Below the pieces are notes generated by a model, which worked only from the letters and a program-made list of their open reading frames with translations, had not been told where the DNA came from and did no database searches. Positions 45,992 to 53,950 of a stretch of 64,000 bases of DNA are shown in pieces. The number at the start of each line of letters is the position of its first letter. Position 1 is the stretch's first letter. The stretch is from Sorangium cellulosum So0157-2 (GTDB taxonomy: Bacteria; Myxococcota_A; Polyangia; Polyangiales; Polyangiaceae): assembly GCF_000418325.1 (NCBI RefSeq), contig NC_021658.1:8012001-8076000 (forward strand), written 5' to 3'. The translations under genes and the position numbers were made by a program.

Positions 45992-47197
45992 TCAGGGCGA
46001 CCCCTCGCGCGGGCTGCCGGTCCAGCGCAGGTCGGCGAGGATGGGGAGGTGGTCCGAGCCGAGGTCCGGGCCGATCCAGGCGCGCTCGGTGGTCCAGCCC
46101 GGCCCGGCGAGCACGTGGTCGATGCGGACGCCGAACCAGCGCGTCCGCTTCGTCGCGCCGAACCCCAGCCCGGCGCGGGAGAACGCGTTCTCGAAGCCCG
46201 ACCAGAAGCGCCGGTAGATGGCGCTGTCGACCGGCATGTTGAGGTCGCCGACGATGACGGCCGGAGAGGGCGCCTCGTCGACCCATTGCCGCGCGAGCTC
46301 GGACTCCCATGCGCGCAGCGCGATGACGCGGTCGTGCTCCGCGGCCTGCTTCCAGAGGCCGTGCATCAGCGCCTCGATCGCCTCGCGCGGCGTCTCCAGG
46401 TGCAGGTTGAGGAGGCTGAAGGTGCGCGCCCCGGGCGCCGCCTGCGCGCCCGGCCGCGGCGCGTCGGGCGCGTCGGGCGCGCCCGCGGCAGCGGTAGCGG
46501 CGGCCGGAACGGGAGCGTGGTGCGGAGCGCCGGGGGCCGCGCGATCCGGCAGGGCGATCGCGTAGCGGAGGATGGCGCCGTGCCCGCCGGCGCGCCAGAC
46601 GTCGTTGCGATCTCTCGACTCGGCCTCGAGGACCGGATACCGGCTCACGAGGCACATGCCGCGGTCGACGTGGACGGACCACCCGGGGAAGGCGGCTGTC
46701 AGCTCGGGCTCGGGGATCGAGCATTCCTGCAGGGCGAGCACGTCGGGCCGGGACTCGGCCACGAAGGCCTTGAGTCGCTCGATGCTCATGGGGCGGCTCC
46801 CCGTGTTGAAGGACGCGACGCGCAAGTCCCCGCGGCCCGATCCGCCGGTGAGCGCCCGGAGCGAGAGGCAATACCCGAGGATGGGCCCGACCACGATCGC
46901 CGCCGCCAGCGCGGCGGGGATGAGGGCGCGGCGCTGGAGCAGGAGCGCGGCGGGGACGATGACGAGCAGAGGGAGGGCGATGACCTGGCGCGGGCCGAAG
47001 AGGAAGAGCGTCGCGGGCCAAAAGCGGTCGCCCAGGATGGGCAGGGCGAGCCAGACCGCGACGACCCCGAGGAGGTAGAGCACGGCGGCGGCGAGCACGA
47101 CGGCCCGGAGACGGCGCCAGCGCGGCGGGGGCGGACGGAGGGCGGCTGGGCCCGAAGGGGCGGAGGGGGATTCCGGGGATGGCGCGCGCTGGGGCAT
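45992..47197 (-). CDS. Membrane-anchored endonuclease/exonuclease/phosphatase (EEP) family protein
   Basis: 401 residues from ATG 47197. A Pro-rich cytoplasmic head is followed by three hydrophobic helices: AVVLAAAVLYLLGVVAVWLA, VIALPLLVIVPAALLL and IPAALAAAIVVGPILG. The EEP domain then shows DLRVASFNTGSRP, VLALQECSIPE (metal-binding Glu), LVSRYPVLEAE, LLNLHLETP, VIVGDLNMPVDSAIY, RIDHVLAGPGW and GSDHLPILADL, which is a full catalytic set. This VanX/EEP type with N-terminal membrane helices is common in high-GC bacteria, with the active site outside the cytoplasm. Substrate may be a phospholipid or nucleic acid; it cannot be decided. A low-complexity Pro/Ala/Asp insertion sits in the middle of the domain. 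Confidence 0.85.
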   Translation of the reverse strand: MPQRAPSPESPSAPSGPAALRPPPPRWRRLRAVVLAAAVLYLLGVVAVWLALPILGDRFWPATLFLFGPRQVIALPLLVIVPAALLLQRRALIPAALAAAIVVGPILGYCLSLRALTGGSGRGDLRVASFNTGSRPMSIERLKAFVAESRPDVLALQECSIPEPELTAAFPGWSVHVDRGMCLVSRYPVLEAESRDRNDVWRAGGHGAILRYAIALPDRAAPGAPHHAPVPAAATAAAGAPDAPDAPRPGAQAAPGARTFSLLNLHLETPREAIEALMHGLWKQAAEHDRVIALRAWESELARQWVDEAPSPAVIVGDLNMPVDSAIYRRFWSGFENAFSRAGLGFGATKRTRWFGVRIDHVLAGPGWTTERAWIGPDLGSDHLPILADLRWTGSPREGSP

Positions 47198-47871
47198 GGA
47201 GGGCTTTCCGTGGGCGTGGGTGGACCCTGCCGTCAACGGGCGGAGGCGTCGAGGAGCAGCGCATCGGCGAGGGTCGAGGCGGTCGCGGCCATGGCGCCAG
47301 GATAGTCCAGACGGATCGGTCGTCCCACACCGGGGCCACCGCTGGACGTCGGGGCGGCAGGTTGTGTATTTTCTCACACTGGACAGCTCGCGCCTACGGG
47401 CTGAATTGAAGCTCAACCTGGGGGGCTCCCGGTGGACAGCGGAGCCGGGTTCGACGCCCGTCGCTTCCACGAAGAGATACGGCGAGCGCCGCGTGTTACC
47501 CCCACGTAACACGCGTCATCTCGGCGCGACACCGCGTGTCATCCCCGCGCGACGCGCGTAATCTCGGCGCGACACCGCGTGTCATCCCCGCGCGAGCGTG
47601 AACCTGCCATCGAGAGCTCGCCTCGGCGATGGCACGGCGAGATGCGCGGCGGATGCCCTCCGCGGGACCAGGGCGGCACGCTCCACCTCTGGACGTTCGG
47701 GTGGACGAATCAGCCACTTCCGTGGATTGGCATTCCGCTTGCTCTGCTCCTCGGCAAGGTCAGTCTTCGACATCACGAAAGTCGATGTGCGCCGCGACGC
47801 GAGAGCTCCTCGCAAGGCGGCTCGGCCGGATGTCGCAATTCCACACATCATCAATACAAGGAGAGACACTC
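47198..47871. other. Intergenic region with tandem palindromic repeats and a tRNA/tmRNA-like fragment
   Basis: No gene recognised between the leftward EEP gene and the rightward astacin gene. Bases 47436-47477 include GGGTTCGACGCCCG and then TCGCTTCCACGA, resembling the T-arm and 3' end of a tRNA or tmRNA, but no matching 5' half or anticodon arm was found. Bases 47410-47423 (AGCTCAACCTGGGG) match the palindromic repeat found inside the sensor kinase gene. A 43-bp tandem repeat with hairpin is at 47491-47600. Confidence 0.5.
47490..47600. repeat. 43-bp tandem repeat with internal palindromes, about 2.6 copies
   Basis: Units begin GCGTGTTAC or GCGTGTCAT and end GGCGCGACACC. The units starting at 47534 and 47577 agree exactly over 19 bases, and a 35-bp exact direct repeat (47518-47552 and 47561-47595) spans the unit borders. 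The first unit holds a perfect 10-bp hairpin, CGCGTGTTAC, six bases, GTAACACGCG (47490-47515). It lies about 270 bp upstream of the astacin gene. Confidence 0.85.
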
Positions 47872-50013
47872 ATGGCAAGCACAGCGGACCTCGTGAAGGG
47901 GACGGCATCGCGGCAGGCGCCGCAGGGATCGCTCATGAATCATGCGCATCGCTTCTCGTTCTTGAATGGTCGCAAATCGCTCGGGCTCGCCTTTACCTTG
48001 GCCTTGACCTGTGGAAGCGGCGCGCCAGTGCTCTCCGGCTGCGTCGCCGAAGGATCCGACGACGACCTTCCCGGCGGCGCCGGCGCCGTGGCGTCCTGCG
48101 GTCTCACGGATGAATACGAGGTGCTCGACACGGGCCACATCACGAAGGGTGACATCATCGTTGGAAAGATAGATGAGCTCACGGCCGCGTGCGTCGAGGG
48201 CAGGCATTATCCCCTCGACGGCAAGCCCCGCGCCGCGAGCGGCGGCTCGGGCTTGGAGGGTTACCCGGCCGCCGGGCCGCTCGGCGTGGGCACGGTATCC
48301 GCGTCGTTGAAATGGCCCGCCGCGGTCGTTCCCTACCAGATCGACCCCGGACTGCCCAGTCCAAGCCGAGTGCTCGACGCGATCGACCACTGGCAGAGCC
48401 TGACGCCGATCAGCTTCGTCCCGCGCACCAACCAGAGCGACTACGTCTACTTCACCAACGGCAACGCATGTGCATCTTCGGTGGGACGCCAGGGCGGCAG
48501 GCAGGACATCGTGCTGTCGACCGGCAAATCTCCCGGCGCGATCGTCGCGTCCAGCATCAGCAACTCCGACTCGGTTTACACCTGGTATAATGACGGCATG
48601 GTGTCTGCCGGGACGTCGAGCGGCCTGGACGACAAGCTCCCGCAGTATCCATACACCCTGCCTCCCGGCTACCAGATCTCTCAGATCCGCGGCATCGCGA
48701 TAGCGAAATCGAACAATCACGTCTATGTGTGGTACTCCGACGGCAAGGTCAGCTCGGGCACGACCGCGGACCTGGACAAGTACTTCCCGCCCACGCCCTT
48801 CTCGCTGCCGCCCGGCAAGACGGCGCTGGACATCGTCGAGATGGATATATCCATGAACGACCATGTCTATACCTGGTTCGACGATGGCACGGCGACCATC
48901 GGCAACAGCACCGACCTCGACGCCTACCACGCGCCGTATGCGTACGCGCTCCCGCCCGGATACACCACCTCCATGATCGCGGGGCTCGGCATCGCCGGGT
49001 CGTCGGATTGGATCTATGCGTGGTACACGGACGGCAAGGCGAGCTCCGGCACGAGCGCGGACTTCGATGGGCACAGCGCGCCGTATGCGTACGACACGCC
49101 GGGAAACTGCGGCTTGTCGGCCGCCATCCACGAGATCGGTCACGCCGTGGGGCTCCAGCACGAGCAGAGCCGGTGCGACCGCGACAGCTTCGTGCGTATA
49201 TTTTCAGATAACATCAAGCCCGGCAAGGAGGGGAACTTCGACAAGATCTGCGGTGCAAGCTGGGACGACATCGGCGGCTACAACACGACGTCCATCATGC
49301 AATACCGGAGCCATTCGTTCTCCAAGAACGGCAGTCCAACGATCCTCGCCAAGACGCCGGCGGGTCAGCCGGTCTCGTCCGCCAGCGTGGTCGACATGGC
49401 GATCGCGAGCAACGACTGGATCTACACCTGGTGGAACGATGGCACCGCAACGGCGGGCGCGAGCAACGATCTCGAGCGGCACCTGTCGCGCTATGAGTAC
49501 GAGCTGCCGCCCGGCTATTCGATCAGCGACATCGCCGGCATCGGCATCGCCAAATCGAACAATCACGTGTACGTCTGGTACAAGGATGGCAAGGTCAGCT
49601 CGGGCACGTCTGCCGATTTCGACGCCTACCTGGCGCCGTACAGCTATACGCTGCCGTCCGGCTACACGCCGGCGGACATCATCGCCGTCGACATCGCATC
49701 CAACGACCATGTTTACGTCTGGTACGCCAACGGCAAGGCGAGCTCGGGGACGTCCGCCGATCTGGACAAGTACATCGCGCCCTATAGCTTCACTGTGGCG
49801 ACGGGGAGGACTATCGGGCAAATTCTGGGAATCGGTTTTGCCGCGAACGACTGGCTCTATGCCTGGTACACGACGGGCCAGGCGAGCGCAGGGAACAGCG
49901 CGAATTTCGATGCGCACCTCGCGCTGTATCCCTTCGCGGGCCGGCTGGGTATGCTCAATCCTTCCTCGGGGCTCAACACCGGCGACGTGGCCGCGATCGA
50001 CATCATGTACTGA
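47872..50013 (+). CDS. Astacin-family (M12A) metalloprotease lipoprotein with split catalytic domain and propeller repeats
   Basis: 713 residues from ATG 47872 (AAGGAGAG upstream). A leader ends LSGC (Cys 57). The astacin domain starts around residue 145 (LKWPAAVVPYQID) and runs to GRQGGRQDIVLS (206-216). About 190 residues of inserted repeats follow. The catalytic part then resumes with CGLSAAIHEIGHAVGLQ, HEQSRCDRDSF (zinc ligands His420, His424, His430; catalytic Glu421) and the Met-turn SIMQYRSHSF (474-483). The inserted repeats have a 49-residue period with a core like VYVWYSDGKVSSGTTADLD. Four copies lie inside the catalytic domain and four more follow it (about 517-700). All zinc-site residues are intact, so activity is plausible. 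The eight repeats resemble a beta-propeller. The protein is probably cell-surface bound. Confidence 0.88.
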   Translation: MASTADLVKGTASRQAPQGSLMNHAHRFSFLNGRKSLGLAFTLALTCGSGAPVLSGCVAEGSDDDLPGGAGAVASCGLTDEYEVLDTGHITKGDIIVGKIDELTAACVEGRHYPLDGKPRAASGGSGLEGYPAAGPLGVGTVSASLKWPAAVVPYQIDPGLPSPSRVLDAIDHWQSLTPISFVPRTNQSDYVYFTNGNACASSVGRQGGRQDIVLSTGKSPGAIVASSISNSDSVYTWYNDGMVSAGTSSGLDDKLPQYPYTLPPGYQISQIRGIAIAKSNNHVYVWYSDGKVSSGTTADLDKYFPPTPFSLPPGKTALDIVEMDISMNDHVYTWFDDGTATIGNSTDLDAYHAPYAYALPPGYTTSMIAGLGIAGSSDWIYAWYTDGKASSGTSADFDGHSAPYAYDTPGNCGLSAAIHEIGHAVGLQHEQSRCDRDSFVRIFSDNIKPGKEGNFDKICGASWDDIGGYNTTSIMQYRSHSFSKNGSPTILAKTPAGQPVSSASVVDMAIASNDWIYTWWNDGTATAGASNDLERHLSRYEYELPPGYSISDIAGIGIAKSNNHVYVWYKDGKVSSGTSADFDAYLAPYSYTLPSGYTPADIIAVDIASNDHVYVWYANGKASSGTSADLDKYIAPYSFTVATGRTIGQILGIGFAANDWLYAWYTTGQASAGNSANFDAHLALYPFAGRLGMLNPSSGLNTGDVAAIDIMY

Positions 50014-50205
50014 GCGAAGGCGACTGGTCGAGGTAAGCAGCGACGTCGAAATGGAGGGAGCGCCGCTCGGTTCCACGTGGTCGGCTGCAAGTCGCTCGGG
50101 CCGCGGCGACCTCCTCGCGAGCAGTCTGCGCGACGTGCGCGCGATCGAGCGCGCCGCCGGGGTGGAGCCGCGGAAACGCCCACGAGCGCGCAGAAAGCCA
50201 TGAGA

Positions 50206-50988
50206 CTATTTCCCGGTGGGCTGCGCTCGCTGCGCCCGAGACGGCTTCTTCCCCGGTGCGGGCTCCCCCCTCGCCGCCGTCTTCGCCGCCGCTCCCTTCT
50301 TCGCCGCCGCCCGCTTCTTCGCCGCCGCTCCCTTCTTCGCCGCCGCCCGCTTCTTCGCCGCCGCTCCCTTCTTCGCCGCCGCCCGCTTCTTCGCCGCCGC
50401 TCCCTTCTTCGCCGCCGCTCCCTTCTTCGCCGCCGCTCCCTTCTTCGCCGCCGCTCCCTTCTTCGCCGCCGCTCCCTTCTTCGCCGCCGCTCCCTTCTTC
50501 GCCGCCGCTCCCTTCTTCGCCGCAGCCCCCTTCTTCGCCACAACCCTCTCCCCGGCCGCAGCCCCCTTCTTCGCCGCAGCAGCCTTCTTCCCCTCCCCCT
50601 CTCGCCCGCTCGCCCCCTTCCCCATCGCCTTCGACGCCCGCTGCGGCGCCACCGCGCGGTAGCTCTCCTCGATCCACTCGAGCAGCATCGCCTCGGGCAC
50701 GCGCTCCTTCGGCCCGAAGCGCGCTGTCACCCACCCGCTCTTGCCGAGGTTGTACCCGGTCGGCGCCGCGAACGGCAGCAGGAGCGCGGCCTCGCCCGAC
50801 TGCGGCAGCTTCGCGGTCACGACGAGCTTGCCTTCGTGGAGGTTGAGGAAGACGAAGATCTTCCCGCGCACCTTGGCCACGCGATCGCCCCAGGGGAACT
50901 CCTCCACCGCCTCGGGATAGCCCAGCGCAGCGTCGCGCAGCCTCGCAAGGATAGGTGAGAGCCGCGCGTCGTTCTTGGTCGTGATCAT
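50206..50988 (-). CDS. MmcQ/YjbR-family protein with histone-H1-like Lys/Ala tail
   Basis: 260 residues. The N-terminal 110 residues match MmcQ/YjbR (EFPWGDRVAKVRGKIFVFLN, LVVTAKLPQSGEAALLL, SGWVTARFGPKERVP, LLEWIEESYRAVAP), a small fold thought to bind DNA. The C-terminal 140 residues are an extreme low-complexity tail of about a dozen KKGAAA or KKRAAA units, as in eukaryotic H1 and bacterial H1-like proteins, ending PSRAQRAQPTGK. In DNA the tail is an 18-bp repeat (50280-50600). The protein may be a nucleoid-associated factor using the tail for non-specific DNA binding. The YjbR-plus-H1-tail fusion is the notable point. Confidence 0.85.
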   Translation of the reverse strand: MITTKNDARLSPILARLRDAALGYPEAVEEFPWGDRVAKVRGKIFVFLNLHEGKLVVTAKLPQSGEAALLLPFAAPTGYNLGKSGWVTARFGPKERVPEAMLLEWIEESYRAVAPQRASKAMGKGASGREGEGKKAAAAKKGAAAGERVVAKKGAAAKKGAAAKKGAAAKKGAAAKKGAAAKKGAAAKKGAAAKKGAAAKKRAAAKKGAAAKKRAAAKKGAAAKKRAAAKKGAAAKTAARGEPAPGKKPSRAQRAQPTGK

Positions 50989-51122
50989 TCGCCGAGCCTA
51001 GGGCGCACGCCGGACCGCGTAAAGCCGGAGCCGCGCGCCGCGTCAGACGCTGAGCCGAGAGCCGCCGAGCAGCGCGAGCCCGAAGCGCGTCTTACGCCCC
51101 CCGGGACCTCTCGCTTCCCGCG

Positions 51123-51227
51123 CGTGACGCCCCGACCGCCGCGCGCGTCGAGCTCGGCGCCGATCTCAGCGGCCTTGTCACGCGGTCGACGCCGGAGAGC
51201 GGCATCGCCCACGCGCTCAAGGGCTGA
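51123..51227 (+). pseudogene. Remnant of an RsbR-type STAS domain C-terminus
   Basis: The last 34 codons before TGA at 51225 read as RDAPTAARVELGADLSGLVT, then RSTPESGIAHALKG. This matches the end of RsbR STAS domains (LGxDLSGxVTRxTLQSGIAxAL) and the C-terminus of the RsbR-like protein at 39.9 kb. No start or upstream domain is present. The fragment lies in the short space between the leftward YjbR gene and manA, and is dead coding sequence. Confidence 0.6.
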
Positions 51228-51272
51228 CTTCCCCGGGGCCATCCGGTAGGGTGCCGCCCGCAGGAGCTATCC

Positions 51273-52472
51273 ATGTTTGCGCTCGAGAACCGTGTTCAGG
51301 AGTATGCCTGGGGCTCGCGGGAGGCCATCGCGGCGCTGCTCGGACAGGGACCCTCCGACAAGCCGCAGGCCGAGCTCTGGATGGGCGCCCACCCGGCGGT
51401 CTCCTCGATCATCGAGCTCGACGGAGGCCGCGAGCGCCTCATCGACGCCATCCCCAGACGCGCGGACGCCTTCCTGGGCAGGCCGACGCGCGATCGCTTC
51501 GGCGCGCGGCTCCCGTTTCTGCTCAAGGTGCTCGCGGCCGACCAGCCGCTGTCGCTGCAGGCGCACCCGGACGAGGCGCAGGCGCGGCGCGGGTTCGACG
51601 CGGAGAACGCGGCCGGCGTCCCCGTCGACGCGCCCGAGCGCACCTACCGCGACCCGCACCACAAGCCCGAGCTCATCTGCGCGCTCACCCCGTTCGACGC
51701 GCTCTGCGGCTTCCGGCCGGCCGAGGCCCTGACGGACGCGTTCGCGCTCCTCGCCGGCGGCCCGGGCGACGCGCTCGTCCCGCGCGGCAGCGGGCCCGTC
51801 GACGCGGCCGCGGTCGCGCGGCTCGTCGAGGGCCTGCTCGCGCTCGGGCCGGCGGCGCGGCGGGAGCTCGTGTCCGCCGTGGTCGAGGCGTGCCGGGCCC
51901 GCGCCGAGGCGGGCGGGCCGCTCGCGCGCGCCGCGGGCTGGGCGCTGCGCCTGCACGAGCTCTACCCGGGCGACGTCGGCGTCGTGATCGCGCTCCTGCT
52001 GAACGACGTGCACCTCGAGCCGGGCGAGGCGCTGTACCTGCCGCCGCGCCGGCTGCACGCCTACGTGCAAGGGGTCGGGATCGAGATCATGGCGAGCTCC
52101 GACAACGTGCTGCGCGGCGGGCTCACGCCGAAGCACGTGAACGTCGGCGAGCTCCTGCGCGTCCTCGACTTCTCCCCGTGGCGCGTCGAGCCCGTCGCGC
52201 CGCGCCGGGCCGGCGCGGAGTCCATCTACGACACCCCGGCGCCGGAGTTCCGGCTCTCGCGCATCGAGCTCGACGCCGCGTCCTCGTGGCGGACCGACGA
52301 CCGGCGCGGCCCGGAGATCGTGCTGTGCACCCGGGGACAGGCGTCGCTGGTCGACGCGCGCGGCGCCGCCCAGGGGCTCCGCCAGGGCGGCTCGATCTTC
52401 GTCCCGTTCGCCTCGGGGGGCTACGCCATCGAGGGAGAGGGCCAGTTCTTCCGCGCCACCGTCGGCCTCTGA
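51273..52472 (+). CDS. manA: Mannose-6-phosphate isomerase, class I
   Basis: 399 residues, ATG 51273 with AGGAG upstream. Type I PMI motifs are NRVQEYAWGSREAIAALLG, PQAELWMGAHP, KVLAADQPLSLQAHPDEAQA (zinc His and Gln), YRDPHHKPELICALTPFDAL (zinc Glu), and the C-terminal GDVGVVIALLLNDVHLEPGE, VQGVGIEIMASSDNVLRGGL and TPKHVNVGELLRVL. The enzyme interconverts fructose-6-phosphate and mannose-6-phosphate, supplying mannose for GDP-mannose and surface polysaccharides. It is convergent with a polysaccharide-type operon to the right, for which it may supply precursor. Confidence 0.95.
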   Translation: MFALENRVQEYAWGSREAIAALLGQGPSDKPQAELWMGAHPAVSSIIELDGGRERLIDAIPRRADAFLGRPTRDRFGARLPFLLKVLAADQPLSLQAHPDEAQARRGFDAENAAGVPVDAPERTYRDPHHKPELICALTPFDALCGFRPAEALTDAFALLAGGPGDALVPRGSGPVDAAAVARLVEGLLALGPAARRELVSAVVEACRARAEAGGPLARAAGWALRLHELYPGDVGVVIALLLNDVHLEPGEALYLPPRRLHAYVQGVGIEIMASSDNVLRGGLTPKHVNVGELLRVLDFSPWRVEPVAPRRAGAESIYDTPAPEFRLSRIELDAASSWRTDDRRGPEIVLCTRGQASLVDARGAAQGLRQGGSIFVPFASGGYAIEGEGQFFRATVGL

Positions 52473-52547
52473 GCCGCGCCGGGGGCGCCACGCGCCCCGC
52501 GGAGCGCCGCAGAGAAGCTCGAAGCATCCCGCGCCCGGACGAGCGGC

Positions 52548-53825
52548 TCATGACGAGGCGGCGCGCTCCCGCGCCGCCGGCCGGGGGCTCGCGCCGTCGG
52601 CCGCGGCGGTCGCCGGCTCTTCGCGCGGGGGCGCCGGCGGGTCCGCCGGGTCGCGGCGGAGCGACCGGGCGGCGGCGCGCCACGTCGCGAGCACGCGCCG
52701 CTTCATCACGCGGAGCTCGTGCGCGGCGAGCTCCGCGGCGCGGCGGGCGCTGTCGTTCACCGAGGGCCGCGCGGCCCGGAGCTCGACGAGCGGCCGCGCC
52801 GAGAGCGACAGGGCCAGCTTGTACTGGCAGGGGCTGTCCAGAAAATCGTACTCGCGCCGCCCCGCCTCGATCGCGGCGCGGATGGCGTACGCATGCACCA
52901 CGATCCCGGGCCGGAGCCCCTTCGGCAGGTCGACCCTGCGCCCGCACTGGTAGAAGTAGACCTTGTTGTTCCAGACGAGGTTGTAGAGCGCCGCGACGGG
53001 CTCGCCGCGCGCCGAGAGCCACGCGAGCTCGAGGGCGCCGCGCTCGAGCATCGCCGGCATCACCTCGTCGTGGAACGCGCTGAAGCGCGGCGAGGCGAAG
53101 ACGCCCGCGCGCCCGTCGGCCGACCAGCGCTCGGCGTGCAGGCGGAGCAGGATCTCCCGCGCCCCGGCGAGCTCCGCCCGCGTCCTCGCCCGCTCGAGCG
53201 TCAGCGCGCCGCCCGCCCACGCCTCGAGATCGCGCATCGAGCGGCGCACGAGGTAACGGCGCGACGCGGAGAGCGCGCGCAGGTACGCCTCCCAGCTGGA
53301 CGGCAGCGGGATGTAGGGTGAGGCGTCCGTGACCTCGATCCGCGCGTCGATGCCGTGCTGCCGGAGCGCACGCGCGAGGATCACGGGGAGCGCGCCGTCG
53401 GTGCGCATGGCCGGCAGGACGAGCTCGTCCCACGCGCCCAGCGCCGCGCCCGTGAGCGCCCCGGCGAGCGCGTGCGCGACGTCGGCCTCGGCGCCCCGCT
53501 CGGCGATGACGCCGAGGTTGCAGGAGCAGATCTCGTCGGCCTGGTCCTCGCCCGAGGCGAGGAGCTCCAGCCGGCGAAACGGGATGCCGCTCCTGTGCCG
53601 GCAGCGGCGCTCGAGCAGCGGCGCGAGGCCGACCAGGCGGGGCCCGTCGAAGAACAGCGCGGCGCGCAGCGAGCGGCCCTGCGCCCCGAACACCCGCCAC
53701 CAGGCGAGCATCCAGTCCGGCCCGAGCATCGGCTCGTCCATGTCGCTCCGCCCCATCAGATCTTCCCACGCCCCCCGCATCGCGGCGAGCTCGGCGACCT
53801 CGGTCACCAGGTGAAACCGCAGCAT
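52548..53825 (-). CDS. GNAT/BcsL (CelD-like) acyltransferase
   Basis: 425 residues from ATG 53825, preceded by GGAGGGGG. The body resembles the BcsL/CelD group of GNAT proteins: FHLVTEVAELAAMRGAWEDL, PMLGPDWMLAWWRVFG, LVGLAPLLERRCRHR, RRYLVRRSMRDLEAW, FHDEVMPAMLERGALELAWL, GEPVAALYNLVWNNKVYFYQ and GLRPGIVVHAYAIRAAIEAG with YDFLDSPCQYK. These enzymes often transfer acyl or aminoacyl groups in polysaccharide or cell-wall assembly. A 15-bp repeat at 53841-53885 just upstream could extend the frame to ATG 53958 (EVFDG repeats), but homologs normally start at this Met. It is the last gene of the five-gene leftward operon. Confidence 0.82.
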   Translation of the reverse strand: MLRFHLVTEVAELAAMRGAWEDLMGRSDMDEPMLGPDWMLAWWRVFGAQGRSLRAALFFDGPRLVGLAPLLERRCRHRSGIPFRRLELLASGEDQADEICSCNLGVIAERGAEADVAHALAGALTGAALGAWDELVLPAMRTDGALPVILARALRQHGIDARIEVTDASPYIPLPSSWEAYLRALSASRRYLVRRSMRDLEAWAGGALTLERARTRAELAGAREILLRLHAERWSADGRAGVFASPRFSAFHDEVMPAMLERGALELAWLSARGEPVAALYNLVWNNKVYFYQCGRRVDLPKGLRPGIVVHAYAIRAAIEAGRREYDFLDSPCQYKLALSLSARPLVELRAARPSVNDSARRAAELAAHELRVMKRRVLATWRAAARSLRRDPADPPAPPREEPATAAADGASPRPAARERAASS

Positions 53826-53840
53826 CTCCCCCTCCGCATC

Positions 53841-53885
53841 CTCCCCATCGAACACCTCCCCATCGAACACCTCGCCATCGAACAC
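53841..53885. repeat. Three 15-bp direct repeats upstream of the GNAT gene
   Basis: The unit CTCCCCATCGAACAC is repeated three times (the third with one change) between the metallophosphoesterase and GNAT genes. On the minus strand it would encode EVFDG repeats if translation began upstream of the chosen start. Confidence 0.9.
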
Positions 53886-53950
53886 CTCCCCTCCCCGTGC
53901 CCGCCATGCCGCCCTGCCCCCCTCGCGCGGCGCGGCGGAGTCGCCGCGCC

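Noticed and set aside
46049..47305. Plus-strand open frame across the EEP gene
   Set aside because: All EEP catalytic motifs are on the minus strand; the plus frame is compositionally a shadow.
47436..47477. Complete tRNA or tmRNA gene
   Set aside because: Only a T-arm and 3'-end-like piece can be recognised; no acceptor 5' strand, D-arm or anticodon arm fits upstream.
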